The notes beneath the pieces are model-generated. The model ran no database searches, had not been told where the DNA came from, and saw nothing but the letters and a program-made list of their open reading frames with translations. Position numbers and translations under genes: made by a program. Below, piece by piece: positions 13,505 through 26,373 of a stretch of DNA of 64,000 nucleotides. Position 1 is the first letter of the stretch, and every line of letters starts with the position of its first letter. Source of the DNA: Hyperoplus lanceolatus (lineage: Eukaryota > Chordata > Actinopteri > Uranoscopiformes > Ammodytidae); contig CM049398.1 of the NCBI GenBank assembly GCA_026929865.2, positions 23,107,501 to 23,171,500 on the forward strand, written 5' to 3'.

Positions 13505-13781
13505 ACAATGTCAATGTGTCAGACATCCATGTCACACACACTTTCAATGTCCCAAAATTCTCCTCATACAGGTTTATACTAGATTTTTACTCATTAAGTC
13601 CCTTAGTGACATATACTCAACATCCTGGTGTGGTTGTCACGTGACAGCCATGTGACTGTGTCAGGAAGTGACTTCCCAAAGATTGCAGGGTGACAGCTGC
13701 ACACAATTAGGGAAATTAGCAAATTTCAAAAGCTTGTTTTTTGTTACTAAAGGTGAGTTAAAACCCATTTAACACTTCTAA

Positions 13782-14705
13782 TGCTTTAAAGCAGCAACGA
13801 GTAACATTTAAATATCTTTTAAACAGCCTCATGTTTCCTCTCATAATCATAAATTACCTTTAACAGCAAACGAGACCATCTGTGCAAAGAAAGACTTTTT
13901 TATATAGTTTTTATTACTGCATTTGATCTGGTCGTACACCCAGTCCGATTTTCGGTTCACGCGTGCATGCTCTATGGTCACATATCCGTATTGGTCGCAG
14001 ATTTCAGTGCGGCGCAGGAACGCGATTTGAGAAGCCTATGGCTCCAGGTGAGGGAAGGGGAGCGGGAGCCTTGTTTGAGACAGTTGTTTGTTCATAATGA
14101 CTGATAACGGGCTGAACCATCAAAGAAAAAAAAGAAAATGCAATGAAGAAAAGCTAAAAGGGAGAGTGATAGGCGGGCGGGAGGGCGTTGCCAAGCAACG
14201 TATACACAATTTCACGCAGCGAACCTAGACTGCAGTGTTTACTCCTAAATGAATGAGCGGTAGCCTACTAAAACAAAGTTTACTTTGCCTCACCAGCATC
14301 ATCAGATGACCATTATTCATCTGAAATAGTCATTATTTACAACATAAACACATTACCTCATCGTGATCCATACTAACTAACTGCCATCTCTCGTTCATTC
14401 GCTTGGTGTGAGGACACGGACTCGTTCAGCTCCGTGAGAGGTGACAATGCATCAACTCATTGCAATCAGGTGTGTTTAGCACTTACTGCCATTAGTTGAT
14501 GCTGTGTCACCCATAGACTCACAGAGCCGAAAAGAGTCCGGTGCCCTCCACACTTTCAACACACGGACACGCACCATATTGCTTCCTGATTATTTGAATC
14601 TTGCACGAAAACAGCTTCACGACAGCTGGCGTCGTTAAAATACTACCGCTTTTGTTCAAAGGTGTCGCCAACGTGCCGACTTACTCGTAGTGGCTTTGAT
14701 AAGGT
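13782..14705. mobile_element. Possible short terminal-inverted-repeat element
   Basis: The left end contains AAAGCAGCAACGAGTAA and the right end, reverse-complemented, AAAGCCACTACGAGTAA. They share the 8-bp core ACGAGTAA plus partial flanks, about 900 bp apart. Between them lies a 44-codon lysine-rich plus-strand frame starting at 14097 (MTDNGLNHQRKKRKC) that could be a nuclear-localised N-terminus of a transposase exon. No target duplication was found and the match is short, so this is a weak call. Confidence 0.35.
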
Positions 14706-14723
14706 GTCCTGTATTACATTTAA

Positions 14724-15164
14724 CCCAGTCTGACCATATTTCATTAACAACTTTATATAGAACAAGTTAGGTAAATATCGCTGTGACGTATACGTCACAT
14801 CGGGCCGTTAGCCTCAAAATAGTCAAAAAAATTTGGAGTGACGTATTTGTCACAATAACAAAAATGGTAATAAGCTAATCAATTAATTTTAGTGTTTCAT
14901 TTATTTTGAATTAATATATGTTCTTTTGCTAAATTCAAAGTACATTTGAACAAATCTAAACTAAAATTAATGACTACACATTGTAATATTAGGGTTAAAA
15001 AAAAAAGTTTGGATAATATTTTGGATAAAAAAAAAATTTAAATTTCCAAAAAAAAAAAAAAAAAATGAGAAAACATCAGAAATGTGTTCTATGTGGTCTA
15101 CTTAGTCTGTGTTCCATCCCTCATATTTTTCCTATAAGTAGAACTGGGTGCGGGTTCTTATGGG
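14724..15164. mobile_element. Possible piggyBac-type MITE with TTAA duplication
   Basis: TTAA at 14720-14723 is followed by CCCAGTCTGACC. At the far end GGTTCTTATGGG is followed by TTAA at 15165-15168. piggyBac elements duplicate TTAA and have ends starting with CCC. Beyond CCCA the terminal match is weak, so chance is a real alternative. It contains a perfect palindrome (14783-14798) and several A-rich runs. No transposase is present. Confidence 0.35.
14783..14798. promoter_or_regulatory. Perfect CRE-like palindrome
   Basis: GTGACGTATACGTCAC is a perfect 16-bp palindrome with a TGACGT half-site on each side. A second TGACGTA lies at about 14839. CREB/ATF proteins bind TGACGTCA. Whether this spacing is bound is unknown, and it may simply be part of the surrounding repeat. 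Confidence 0.35.
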
Positions 15165-15174
15165 TTAAACGTGA

Positions 15175-15312
15175 CATAATTTACCGAATGAAACTTTATC
15201 ACAACAGTCATAACCATTCATAACCATTCATAATGTTCATGACAGGTGTCATGACAGTATAATGACAGTCTTATGACAGTGTTTTGTATACGCCTTCAAA
15301 TAAAGTGTTACC
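15175..15312 (-). mobile_element. One end of a GGTAACACTTTA-type MITE
   Basis: On the minus strand the sequence begins GGTAACACTTTATTTG and then runs through repeated TGTCATGACA-like and ATTATGAATGGTT-like words, a pattern common in teleost MITEs. The first 13 bases equal the terminus of the foldback element at 50874-51349. The opposite terminus was not found, so this is a truncated copy. Confidence 0.5.
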
Positions 15313-15447
15313 GATACTTTTATACTCCTGCTAAACTCCACATAATTAAACTATTGACGTTGTTGGCATTGATTTTAAGCAATTGGTTTGGTTCAGAAAT
15401 TCCTTTAAGCCCAGAGCTCTGTTTACTGGGGGATACATCTCAAATAC

Positions 15448-15702
15448 CTAATGTATCGAAGTGTGAGTTTCTGTAATCGTTGTGGGTATAATAACGGCAT
15501 GCCGAGTTATTTTAAGGCACTGGAAGACACCAAAGGCCCCACAAGTTGAAGAATGGGTCAATGCAATGACTGAAACTGTATCTAATGAATGCATGTTGAA
15601 CAGATTAAGTGACAATAGGGGGTATGGGACCACATAAAGGTGGACAGTTATTCCAACTAATACAGCTATACCTGCGAAAGCAGCCAACTTCACCAGTTCC
15701 AT
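15448..15702 (-). CDS. Unidentified 84-codon frame with a signal-anchor-like N-terminus
   Basis: A minus-strand frame starts with ATG in a good context (AAC before, G after). Residues 1-30 read as a basic-flanked hydrophobic segment (MELVKLAAFAGIAVLVGIT and onward) that would serve as a signal anchor or signal peptide. The rest is not recognised, and no splice donor could be assigned with confidence. It lies between repeats in otherwise gene-poor DNA. It may be a first exon, a pseudogene fragment or chance; no function is proposed. Confidence 0.2.
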   Translation of the reverse strand: MELVKLAAFAGIAVLVGITVHLYVVPYPLLSLNLFNMHSLDTVSVIALTHSSTCGAFGVFQCLKITRHAVIIPTTITETHTSIH

Positions 15703-17089
<1,387 letters not shown>

Positions 17090-17766
17090 TCATGCCCACA
17101 CACCGTGCACAGACATAGGGTCGGCTGAGCTCGTAAATTGACATTCTGACATTTGCGCCGCAGCTGACGGCGATGGGAGTCTGAGACAGCCTTGTTTCTG
17201 TCTCTGGGTTAATTCAAAGCCCTGTAAGTGCAGTGTTAAACAATGTTGCACGCAAATCAGACCCCAACCCCAGACCCACTGTGATGAAATGAATGTTCTT
17301 CAGAGACACTGTGCCCTGTGTCAAACTTAACTAAACGGAGGTCCTTCTCCTTCACTCGGTCGCGAACATGGAACAGCAAAGACCTTTTTAGTCCTTCAGC
17401 TTTTATGAAAATGGCCATTTGTATGAAAATTCACCCTTGGACGGCACAGGTTTTGTATTAGGCTATATTCCTATTTTGGAACTGTGCTAGACAGGGGCGC
17501 CGTATTGGGGTGAAAAGTTAGGCCGATTCTAAGGGCCCGTGACTGGCAGGGGCCCAAAAATATTAGAACTTAAGGATTCAAAAAAGAAATCAATACTTAA
17601 TCTTTAATCAATACTCTCCATTAATAAAGCATTGTATCTAACGTGAAACAAATAAAATTAATGGTTCATTTAAAAGTTTTCTGACAAAAAGTAACAATTT
17701 CAAAACTCTGTACACCCCCCTGTATTTAGAAGTAATGGTTTGGTCCGCTTTTCAAACAGCTCCGCA

Positions 17767-18753
17767 TAGTGTTGCCACCCGTCCCATTTTTCCCAGAATT
17801 GTTCTCTTTTTTCACCAGCACAATTTGTCCAGTTTTTTGGGGGGGAAATGCCAAAATCTCATTTGATTTCCTTCGTTCAGTAGTTAAGGCCGTTTCACAC
17901 GGGCCGAGGCGTTTGTTGTAACTAATTCTCAATGGAGAGGCGAGCGGGGCCGGGCAGAGAGAAGGCGTGTTCCGTTGTCAGGCGGCACGACAAGCGGGCA
18001 GGGGCGGTTTCAACGATCTCGGGGCCCGTTTCAAGTTCAAGACCCAGTGTGGGGGGCCCCCACTTTTTTTTTTTTTTTTTTTTAAATAAATAATGCTTGC
18101 TCCCCGCGAAAATAAAAACAAATATTGTGGAAACCATTTGGTTCATAGACGGATTATGAGATAATGGGCCCAGAGGGTGGATGGCTACTTTTTTATGAAC
18201 AGTAAAGAATTCACAGAAAGCTTATTACTGCATGTGTGAGGGTGCTTTCAAGGCCCCTCATGAAGCCCCTAAGAGCTAATACGTAATGCTTTTGTTTTGC
18301 ACTTGCTTTTCTATTTTTCACCCACTAGTTGAGGGGCCATGATGATTTATTTCCTTATTTTAGGCGATTCCTTTTTTTAGACCCGGTTATTGACATGAAT
18401 GACTGAGCTCTTTGACAATGCGACATTTAAAGTTATTATCAGTATTTCTGGCATAGGGCCCCCCTGAGCCCCTGGGACTGGTTGCATGCAATTTTCTTCT
18501 CAAAGTGCACCAGATTGATGAATTTTACTTTAAAAGGTTGCTTTTTTTCCTTCCGGGGGACTGCTCCCCCGGACCCCCCTACAAGGTCCAGGGTTCCCAC
18601 CTCAGTCTCCTTATATATCCTACTGTAAAAAGCACTGTAGGTGTTTATGGTTATTATAGGTCATTACACTGAACTGGTAGCCTATAATGGCCGAGCCCTC
18701 CGCCCCAAACATCAAGTGTCCATTTTTTTCCTAAATCCAAGGTGGCAACCCTA
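17767..18753. mobile_element. Element nested in the hAT, 6-bp duplication
   Basis: Ends TAGTGTTGCCACC and, reverse-complemented, TAGGGTTGCCACC are flanked by identical TCCGCA at 17761-17766 and 18754-18759. It contains a poly-T run (18063-18083) next to GGGGGGCCCCC, and near 18480-18595 a module that also occurs, inverted, in the element at 39937-40837. No coding sequence was found. The 6-bp duplication leaves the superfamily open. Confidence 0.65.
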
Positions 18754-18803
18754 TCCGCAACCCGTGCCACTATCGAGAGTGATTAACGGGGGATGATTGA
18801 ATC

Positions 18804-18896
18804 ATGTCTCAACGACAAAAGTCAGTATATCAAAAGCGACAAGAGAGGAAAGAAAGAAAGATAGATGAATTAAAGGGCGACAGTATGTCTTTTTGA
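18804..18896 (+). pseudogene. Exon-like transposase N-terminus in the hAT element
   Basis: ATG opens a 30-codon frame, MSQRQKSVYQKRQERKERK and onward, ending in TGA. Basic starts of this kind are seen in hAT transposases with TTF-type zinc fingers. Just before the stop, ACA|GTATGT could be a splice donor, which would make this a short first exon whose downstream exons were lost. The role is inferred from context only. Confidence 0.4.
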
Positions 18897-19176
18897 TATT
18901 CATGTAGATGACGCAATTTGTTAATTTAAAGAGTTATATTACGTACATTGACACCACAATTGATGTTGAGATTTTTTTCATTTGAGAATTGAAAAGATAA
19001 AATGTGATTTTCACCATAAGAGATGGCCTGTAGCAGATTTGTTTTCCAGAATATTAGCCTTGCATCGTATAGAGAATTGTCTGCAGAATGTTGAACATTT
19101 GCACAGTGTTGTATTTTAACAGCTCAGTGTCAGTGTATTGTAGGCCTTTAGTATTGGACTTTAACATAGGTGCACG

Positions 19177-19252
19177 CCTGTATGAATAGAGTTATAGGTA
19201 GTTTAGGCATCTCACCTGTATGAATAGAGTTATAGATAGTTTAGGTATCTTA
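19177..19252. repeat. 38-bp tandem duplication, two units
   Basis: Units 19177-19214 and 19215-19252 both begin CCTGTATGAATAGAG and differ at only a few positions. It lies within the hAT element. Confidence 0.85.
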
Positions 19253-19386
19253 AGCTTCAATGGGTCTGTTGGGTTCTGGACGTTCCGTTACAGAACATTG
19301 CATTTGCTTGGCGTGGCCTGGTTGGGGGCCCAGAGTGATAACTTTTCATGGGGCCCAAAATCTCTGGCGGCGCCCCTGGTGCTAGA

Positions 19387-21330
19387 CCTCTCAAGTGTAT
19401 TGACCTTCTACACATTACACATATCATTGGAAAAATACCTGGTGTAAAGTATTATCCAGCCAATATCCGCTGGTCCGAAAACAGTGGGAGCTGAAGACTG
19501 AAGGGAGGAATATTTTGCTGGATTTAGATTCTTTCAAGGGCATCTATTGAGTGTAGATGATGGCAACTGTAGGCATAATGCTTCAAGTAATGTTCTTATA
19601 ATAAGGTGTGAGTAAAGCGTCTTCATTGATCTGTTCTATGCCTCAGTGGCACATGGCTAAAACTGTCTTTGTACCCGACAGCTCTTCAAATATGGAGACT
19701 GTAAGATTGGACAACTCCTCAAAGGGGAAGGTTTGATAAACAGAGAATGAATAGAAAGCAATCAATGGGAAACGATAAATAGGTCATTAATATTAGGGGA
19801 CTTTTTTTTATTCTTGACTGCTGTTTTGCAATATAATGTAACATGATTCGTGTGTACACATACACTGAGGTAAAGCTGTGGGTTTTGAAAGAGTGAACCA
19901 TTCATCAGTGTCTGACCTCAGTGAGTCTGGCCACAGACAGACACTGTGATGTATGGAGCCCATCTGATGTTCCTCCCCGTTAAGGTGTAAAAGTTTGAAA
20001 CATTTAGTTGTGTTGTATCTCACTTTCTCCATCTATATCTGCCTGTTTTTTTGTTGCTGTCACAGGTCATGATTTCTGGCTTTCTCCAAAAGTTTATTTT
20101 TTTCCCCCTTTAGTGTTAATGCCTAATACAGTTCTAGTAAATGTCCCATCTAATTAACTGTCAGGACTTTGCCAGAGAGAAATGATGGATAATGTGGAAG
20201 GATTGCATTAATAAAGCCCAGCCCAGCAAAGTGGAGCGTAGGCATGGGAATATGGATGTGCGGGCTCTGGGGGGCTATATTGCTGGCACTGGGGCTTTAC
20301 AGATGGAGGCGTGTGTGTTTTCAAGTTTAAATGGAGTCAGCCGGGCAATGTGTGAGGAGGATATACGCATTCACTCCTCCTGGGGTGCCGCAGTGATTGG
20401 GTGAAGAGTCTGATAACAGCAGTGTGCAGTCACTGTCATGCTGCAGAGTCATCTGTGATTTACAGTGTAATTGGTGCATAATTTGCCAGCTGGTTCATGT
20501 TTAATTTGATAAATTATGTTTCTAACACAAGAAATGAAAGTTGAAGAAAATGGTCCCTTGTATTTGTTCTCCTCTCTCTGTCACTCAGTAGTTTTTTGGT
20601 CAAGTAAAAATCGGATCTGAATAAGACTTTAAAGCAGCCACATCAAATGGGCTCCGACTCTGATAACAGTATGCAATTTCCACACGCTCAATAGTGCACC
20701 CTTTCCAAGAACATTTAACCTCTTGTTTGGAACAGAGCAGTGCACTTGTTAGCAGTCCAAACAGGCCACTGATAACAGCTCAGTTATAAATCAGTTTTGG
20801 TGGTTGATCGGTTTATGGTGTAGGATATTCAGTTAGCAGCCCACCACGACCACCAGCTCTTCTAAAGGGGGGTTAACTGCTTCCTTGGAGCTGCAGATCC
20901 TTAATCCTTATGTTCCCACCCAACCGATCATAGACTTGAGAGTAGTTTTCTTTTGCTAACTGGGTGAAATCACACATTTTAATTGGCTTCCATATCCAAA
21001 AGTGATCCACCACCCATCTCACCAGCTGCTTCCAGTGATGGTCACAAGTTACTGTCTGTATTTAGGTTCACTCATTCATTTGTTTGCTAATATTTCCCCG
21101 GCCAGCTCTGTGTTTATAATTATTAATTTCCTTCTCTTCCTCATCACTGTGTATTTCTTTGTTTGTTTGTTTGTTTGTTGTAGTTATACATGTTTAGTAT
21201 AACCTTGTTGCCCTGGCTTCCCATAACTTACTTTCAGTCACTTCATGTATGCGATCACCTACTTGTTTTTACCTCAGTGATGTTACCTCTTCCCAAGGTT
21301 AATGCGTTATCACTATTGATTGATTGATTT
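19387..21330. other. Gene-poor sequence, possible conserved non-coding block
   Basis: No gene recognised. The stretch 20150-20530 is repeat-free, of balanced composition, and dense in short motifs (TAATTAA, GATAA, TGATAACAG, CAGCTG). This is what conserved enhancers often look like, but that is only an impression. Confidence 0.4.
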
Positions 21331-21616
21331 GGGGCGGCAGTGGCGAAGTGAGTAGGAAGTTCGCCTCTGGTGTGCAGGGTCGGAGGTTCGATCCCCCGTC
21401 TCCCCGCCACATGTCGAAGTGTCCCTGGGCAAGACACTGAACCCCGAATTGCTTCCTATAGTTAGCTTAGTTAGCCTACCCTGCGTGGTAGCTGCTGCTA
21501 TCGGTGTATGAATGTGTGTGTGACTGGGTGAATGTGTACATAAAACAATGTAAAGCGCTTTGAGTCTGTGATAAACGGAGATATAGCGCTATACAAGTCC
21601 ATTTACCATTTACCAT
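21331..21616 (+). mobile_element. tRNA-derived SINE (V-SINE-like), full length
   Basis: A Pol III promoter is visible: a box-A-like stretch near TGGCGAAGTGAG (21350) and box B GGTTCGATCCC at 21385-21395. The central part (GTGTCCCTGGGCAAGACACT) and the tail (TAAAGCGCTTTGAG, then GCGCTATACAAGTCC and ATTTACC repeats) match the V-SINE type found across fish. TTGATTGAT occurs on both sides (right copy at 21617-21625), consistent with a target duplication. A second copy lies inverted at 58828-59112. Confidence 0.85.
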
Positions 21617-21894
21617 TTGATTGATCACCAAGAGAAATAGGCCATTATGCTGAGACTGAGATTATATCACTTCAGGAATAATTAATGCAGTTCGCACAAG
21701 ACAAGTCTGTTTAATGCTAAACTTTTCCCCCACACTGAGGTATAGTTTCCTCAACAATGGCGCTAAATAATGCAGGAACAACAGAATGAGTGTACCTGTG
21801 GAGCTGTTTGAAATCAAAAGCTATTGACTTAAATACTGGAGCACACAGTCTAATCACAGTACAATAGCAAATCATTTCACTGCCCCAGCTGAGC

Positions 21895-21898
<4 letters not shown>

Positions 21899-21957
<59 letters not shown>

Positions 21958-21977
21958 GTGCGTGTGTGCGTGTGTGC

Positions 21978-22009
<32 letters not shown>
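21899..22009. repeat. (TG)n microsatellite with GC interruptions
   Basis: About 111 bp. The right half contains several TGCG interruptions, suggesting an older, imperfect part. Confidence 0.93.
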
Positions 22010-25000
22010 TCCTGCATGTGTGTGATGTATGTTTCCTTTGAGGAGAATTGGGTGCAGCTGGGTTTGATAACAGTGCAATGCATGCCCCCGGAGCTGTTCC
22101 AGACCCCGCTTTCATTTAACATGCCCTTCTCCGCCTGAATCAGAATGTCTCATGTCACTGAGCTCGAACGCCCACATAACTTCTTCTTCTCACCTTTTTC
22201 CCATTTCTCATGTCTTTTTTCTTTCTGCCCTTCTCCTCCTCATGCCACCATGTCTGATTCCCTGTTCCCGGTTCCATCTGTCACTCCCTCACCAACCATT
22301 CTGGGTATTCATAGCTCACAGCACCCCTTTTCACACACCAATGCATGTAAGGGTAATACAGTAATGTGGACAGACAAGGAGGTATAGGGCTGACTCCTGG
22401 AATTAATTGCCAGAAAAAAGATTGACAGCTGACAAATGTGACAGTGAGTGTGACTCACCAAAACCGAAAAGATCATGAAGTGTTACTGACTTGCCGAACA
22501 TTTCTCAAAGTGGATCCCCCCTTCGCTCAGGTTAAAGTTCTGAAAGTCTGTCGGAAAAGTTTAGTTGGCCAAAAACGGTGTGTATACACTAAGTGTGACA
22601 AAGATGCTGTAATGCAGCAAGATGTCTCATCCCCCATACAGTATCACGAGGGAAGATGGATAGGATAAGTCATGCTACGATGATTCAGAATTAAAAGTCA
22701 TGTCATCAGTCCTGGGGGTAATGAATAGTGAAATCCATTTCCACGATAGAGCTATAAATGTCTTCTCCTTCTCAAGCTCTGGGGACTGCTTCCCCATAAT
22801 TCATCTTTCATATAGGGATGTTTCCTTATGGGTTTATGATTGTCACGGACAAGCACATGTACATGCATGTGTGACATTACTTGAACTACTATGCTGTTAA
22901 ATTTATGGTAAATTCAGCTTAACATACTTTTCTACAACACTATTTCCATTAGCACATCAACAGTCATGCCATACTAAGTTGCCCTTTTTAGCAATACATG
23001 CATGCAGAGATTTGTTGTGATTGATTTTAAGCTATATTGACAATGAAATTAAATATGTTTTAAATTAAAAGCCTACTAGGAAAGAAAGGGATGATGCCCT
23101 TTGGCAATCTGGAAGGCTTTATATGCAGCATCATGCAGGCAGTTTGTAGGTTCATTTGACAGTAGCTTAAACTCAGTCAAAACAGCAGAAAACGGATGAG
23201 GTTGGAACCCATTAATGAATGAAAACTGTGTTTCTGTTAGAGAAGATAAACTCAAGCAAGCGAGTGGTTAATGAGACAAGATCATGTTGTTCTGATAAAG
23301 TAAGTGCTGTGGAAATGTAAATTGGCCTGAACACAAACCAATGAAACTCAGGAAGTAAGATTAAATCAGAAAATAGGGAGGCTTTTGAAATAACAACACA
23401 ACATACTCTGAGAGTAAAGATTATTGGTTAAGCTATAAGGTAAAGTTACAGTAAAGGACATAGACTGACAACATCACAATTAGGTATGTCCATGCAAAGT
23501 CCATTCAAAGAGCCAGCCTTGTCAATTTGTATCATGTCAGTCATGTACACATTCATAGAAACATGCAAGCGAACAAAAAGAGGACCCACTCATAAAGACA
23601 CTCCTGCATAGTGCTACTAGAGGCCAAACACCTCACAGTTAATCTTTGAGCTGGGTTTATAGTTGTGAATTTATAAGTCACGGGGCTATGCAGTGGCTGG
23701 CACTTCAGAAAGTTGGTTCTGGCGGCTATAGAGATACCACTTTGGGACCACAACAACTGTGATATATCAGCTTGGGCTGTTTGTTTTCGCTACAACACAT
23801 TTGTGATGCCGGTGGGGATCATTGAGATGAGGAAGTTGAAGACAGGTTAATAAAAGGCTACTCATTTAAAAAAATACACATCTAGCGAAGCAATTTCTAC
23901 CTCCTAATCAGAGTGAGCCCTGTTCTCTATCACAGCAGCTATTCAGGAATGAAAGAAGGCAGACTTCCTTCATGTATGTCTAGTATGTTTCACATTTTTA
24001 CTGTATATGCTCTTTGCAATTCTACAGCATTGTGCAAAAGAAAAATACACTTCAGTCACTCATTTAGAACAAACATGAAAAAACACCCTTTTGTTAGAGC
24101 TGTGCACAAATGTGAACAATATAACAGGACATGTTGTAACTGAACATATATAGGTACATCATTCTGGCACATCCAGATGTTCCTGTCTGTCTGGCCACAT
24201 ATTTTCATCTACATCACAACGGATATTATCACTTGCAATGCAGCGAGGAAAGTCATTGGTTACAACTAATACTTCACACACCTCCTCGTGAGTGAAAGCT
24301 GAATTCCACCTGAGAGCAATTGTTCAATTTAGGAGACATTTCCAGGAAAAAATTATAAAGAAAGGTATAAAATTTGCTTGACAGAATTTGATAACTAGTT
24401 CAACAATTTTCTATGTAATGACTCAAGCAATGAAATGAAGACTATTAGTTTTATTGGGAACGACTATTCAGCATCCATAAGTATAGTTCATTTTGACTGA
24501 CATGACATAAGCAAATGACAATGTTATAAAACAGCAGAGAATTGTATGAAAGCAACTGATACATGTCCAAAAGCATTTGCAATGTGTTCAGAGGAAGGAG
24601 AAATTGCTACTATGATGTGCTCAAATGACTAAATGTTGCGGAGGTTGAACTAATAGTTATGAGAATTTTCATTCTGATCTGAGAAAAGCACCAAAGCAAC
24701 TGAGAAAAACTGTAAATATAAACTCACAATGAGGATTCTAAATTCAGCAAATTAGAACCTATTCGTGGAATTGAAGTTACCTTAGTTGTCACATGACATC
24801 TGTCCAGTCGCCCCCCTTCACCCCCTCCCTGCCCCCCATATGCTGAGCCATATGTGTGTTATCACCAGGGCAGGGATAAAACATTGGGATTTTACAGTAT
24901 TAAACTTGTTTTATCTCAGCTTTGACAGGAGATTATGCTCCACTGAAGAAAACCTACCATCTGTTTGTCGGGGCCAAAACATAGAGGACATTTCCCCTAC

Positions 25001-26149
25001 CTCTTTATGGACGACCGCAACCCAAGAGCAAACAGTAGCTACGCATCACAAGTCAGATGTTCAGAAATAGCTGTGCAAGGCCTTGCTGGGGTAAATTAGA
25101 CATATTGAAGTCATGACTATAGATTGTTTCCTTCGATTGTTTCAATGAGAGATTACACAAGTCCCGACACAAAGAAGGATGTTTTAACCTTTACTGTTAC
25201 TCTTCTGTTCTGACTCATGTTGTTTTGAGGGCTGTGATATTTAAAAAATTCCGCAACGACTGCCTAAAAATGACAAGCAACGTTAAATATAATCCACACA
25301 AACTGCTCAACTTTCATTCTGCTGCGCTTGTAGAAATAGAATCCCGACTTGCAACTTAGCGAAAAAAGGATGCCATAGTGGATACCAATGAGGTAACGCT
25401 GTATTCATCCTGTTCCCTCAGATCTCCTGTATGGTACCATGCCAGCAGAAACAGCACTTGTAGGCCCAAAAAAAAGAAAGAAAAAAAACAGGTCCTTGAT
25501 ATATGTCCTTCCTAGCACTATTTTGATTCCCCTCCCGTATGTTCAGGCAGTAGTCATCACGTTATTTATTTTCACATACATTGTTACATGTGTTACGGCC
25601 CCTTGATCCCCCAGAATATTTGAAACTCTCAACATAGCATTGCTGCCTGTCCGACATAAGGAGTTGCTTTTATTCACTGAAGGTTTTTTCCATTCATCAC
25701 ACACCAGTGATATAGCTGTAAACGGCAGCCACATTAGCAAATCTTTTCCATCACGGGAGTTGCTGAATGATGAGTCTGTTTTGTATCTGGTGAACTTTGA
25801 TGGATGCTTGATGAGTGTTGCAGCTCCTACAGCGTTCAGTCCTGAAAATTCTCCTCTTTTTTTCAAGGATGCAAGGTTGAAGTGGCTAGTGAGCAGCAAA
25901 TGAGTTTTTATTTCATCACCTATATACTGTAACTCGTGCGTCACTGGCCGTTACCCGGTGAGAGCAAAGAGAGCTGGGAAGTCATGGACAGGGCAGAGGG
26001 AAGGGGCCAGATATATTTCTTATGTCATCCATCTTTCGTGGTGGATTCACACTCAGTCAGTAAATACTGCTTACATTGATGTGTAGCGAAAGGTTGCCGT
26101 GGAGAACATGCTGACAGTTTATATGGGCTTCTGTGGCTCCAATCACATT
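22010..26149. other. No gene recognised
   Basis: Unique sequence without identifiable transposon ends. Frames of up to about 130 codons (for example minus 25543-25944, overlapped by plus 25640-25903) show no family motifs. Confidence 0.5.
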
Positions 26150-26261
26150 GCTGACGATTTGATCCCCGCTCCTCTTGTCCAAATAGCGAAGTGTCCTTGG
26201 GCAAGTCACTGAACACAAAGTTGCTCCCGATACCACATGCCTGGCCGTTCCATCATTCTCG

Positions 26262-26262
<1 letters not shown>
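26150..26262 (+). mobile_element. Truncated V-SINE-like fragment
   Basis: A TTTGATCCCCGCTCC box-B-like block is followed by GAAGTGTCCTTGGGCAAGTC and GTTGCTCCCGAT, which line up with the central domain of the SINE at 21331. Where the intact SINE has its TGTGTGTGTGA segment, this one passes into a long (TG)n tract. Confidence 0.7.
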
Positions 26263-26324
<62 letters not shown>

Positions 26325-26341
26325 TGTGTCTGTGTGTGCGT

Positions 26342-26373
<32 letters not shown>
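26263..26373. repeat. (TG)n microsatellite grown from a SINE
   Basis: About 111 bp with TC and GC interruptions on the right. It starts where V-SINE tails carry a short TG run. Confidence 0.92.

Larger units (their letters stand above)
11001..13560 (-). mobile_element. L2/CR1-type non-LTR retrotransposon, internally deleted (copy 1)
   Basis: A LINE read on the minus strand. From its 5' side it holds an N-terminal region with a 2A-like peptide (13241-13267), an APE endonuclease domain spread over two frames (13504-12355), a linker and the start of the reverse transcriptase (12437-11547), a C-terminal fragment (11464-11240), and a 3' untranslated region ending in about four CATTT units (plus-strand 11000-11020). 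Nearly all of the reverse transcriptase palm is missing. The frame runs from the block after KGSKAQDIYGFDSS directly into the C-terminal block ALKILDKKSN, and a second loss follows near 11500. The C-terminal block and the 3' UTR closely match the plus-strand copy at 43.5-44.6 kb, so both belong to one family. Frameshifts and missing catalytic residues make it non-functional. The 5' limit is uncertain. Confidence 0.85.
17492..19378 (+). mobile_element. hAT-superfamily element with perfect 8-bp target duplication
   Basis: The left end is CAGGGGCGCCGTATTGG, and the right end reverse-complemented is CAGGGGCGCCGCCAG. The first eleven or so bases match. The flanks are identical 8-mers GTGCTAGA at 17484-17491 and 19379-19386, the duplication size expected of hAT. 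It contains another element (17767-18753) and a short exon-like frame at 18804-18896 but no transposase catalytic region, so it is non-autonomous. A 38-bp tandem duplication lies at 19177-19252. Confidence 0.85.

Noticed and set aside
17994-18480. Third hAT layer suggested by CAGGGGCGGTTTCAAC and GAGCCCCTG
   Set aside because: No matching 8-bp duplication on the two sides and poor terminal match.
21331-21420. Possible tRNA gene because of box A and box B
   Set aside because: No cloverleaf with acceptor pairing; the segment is the head of a SINE with a shared central domain and tail.
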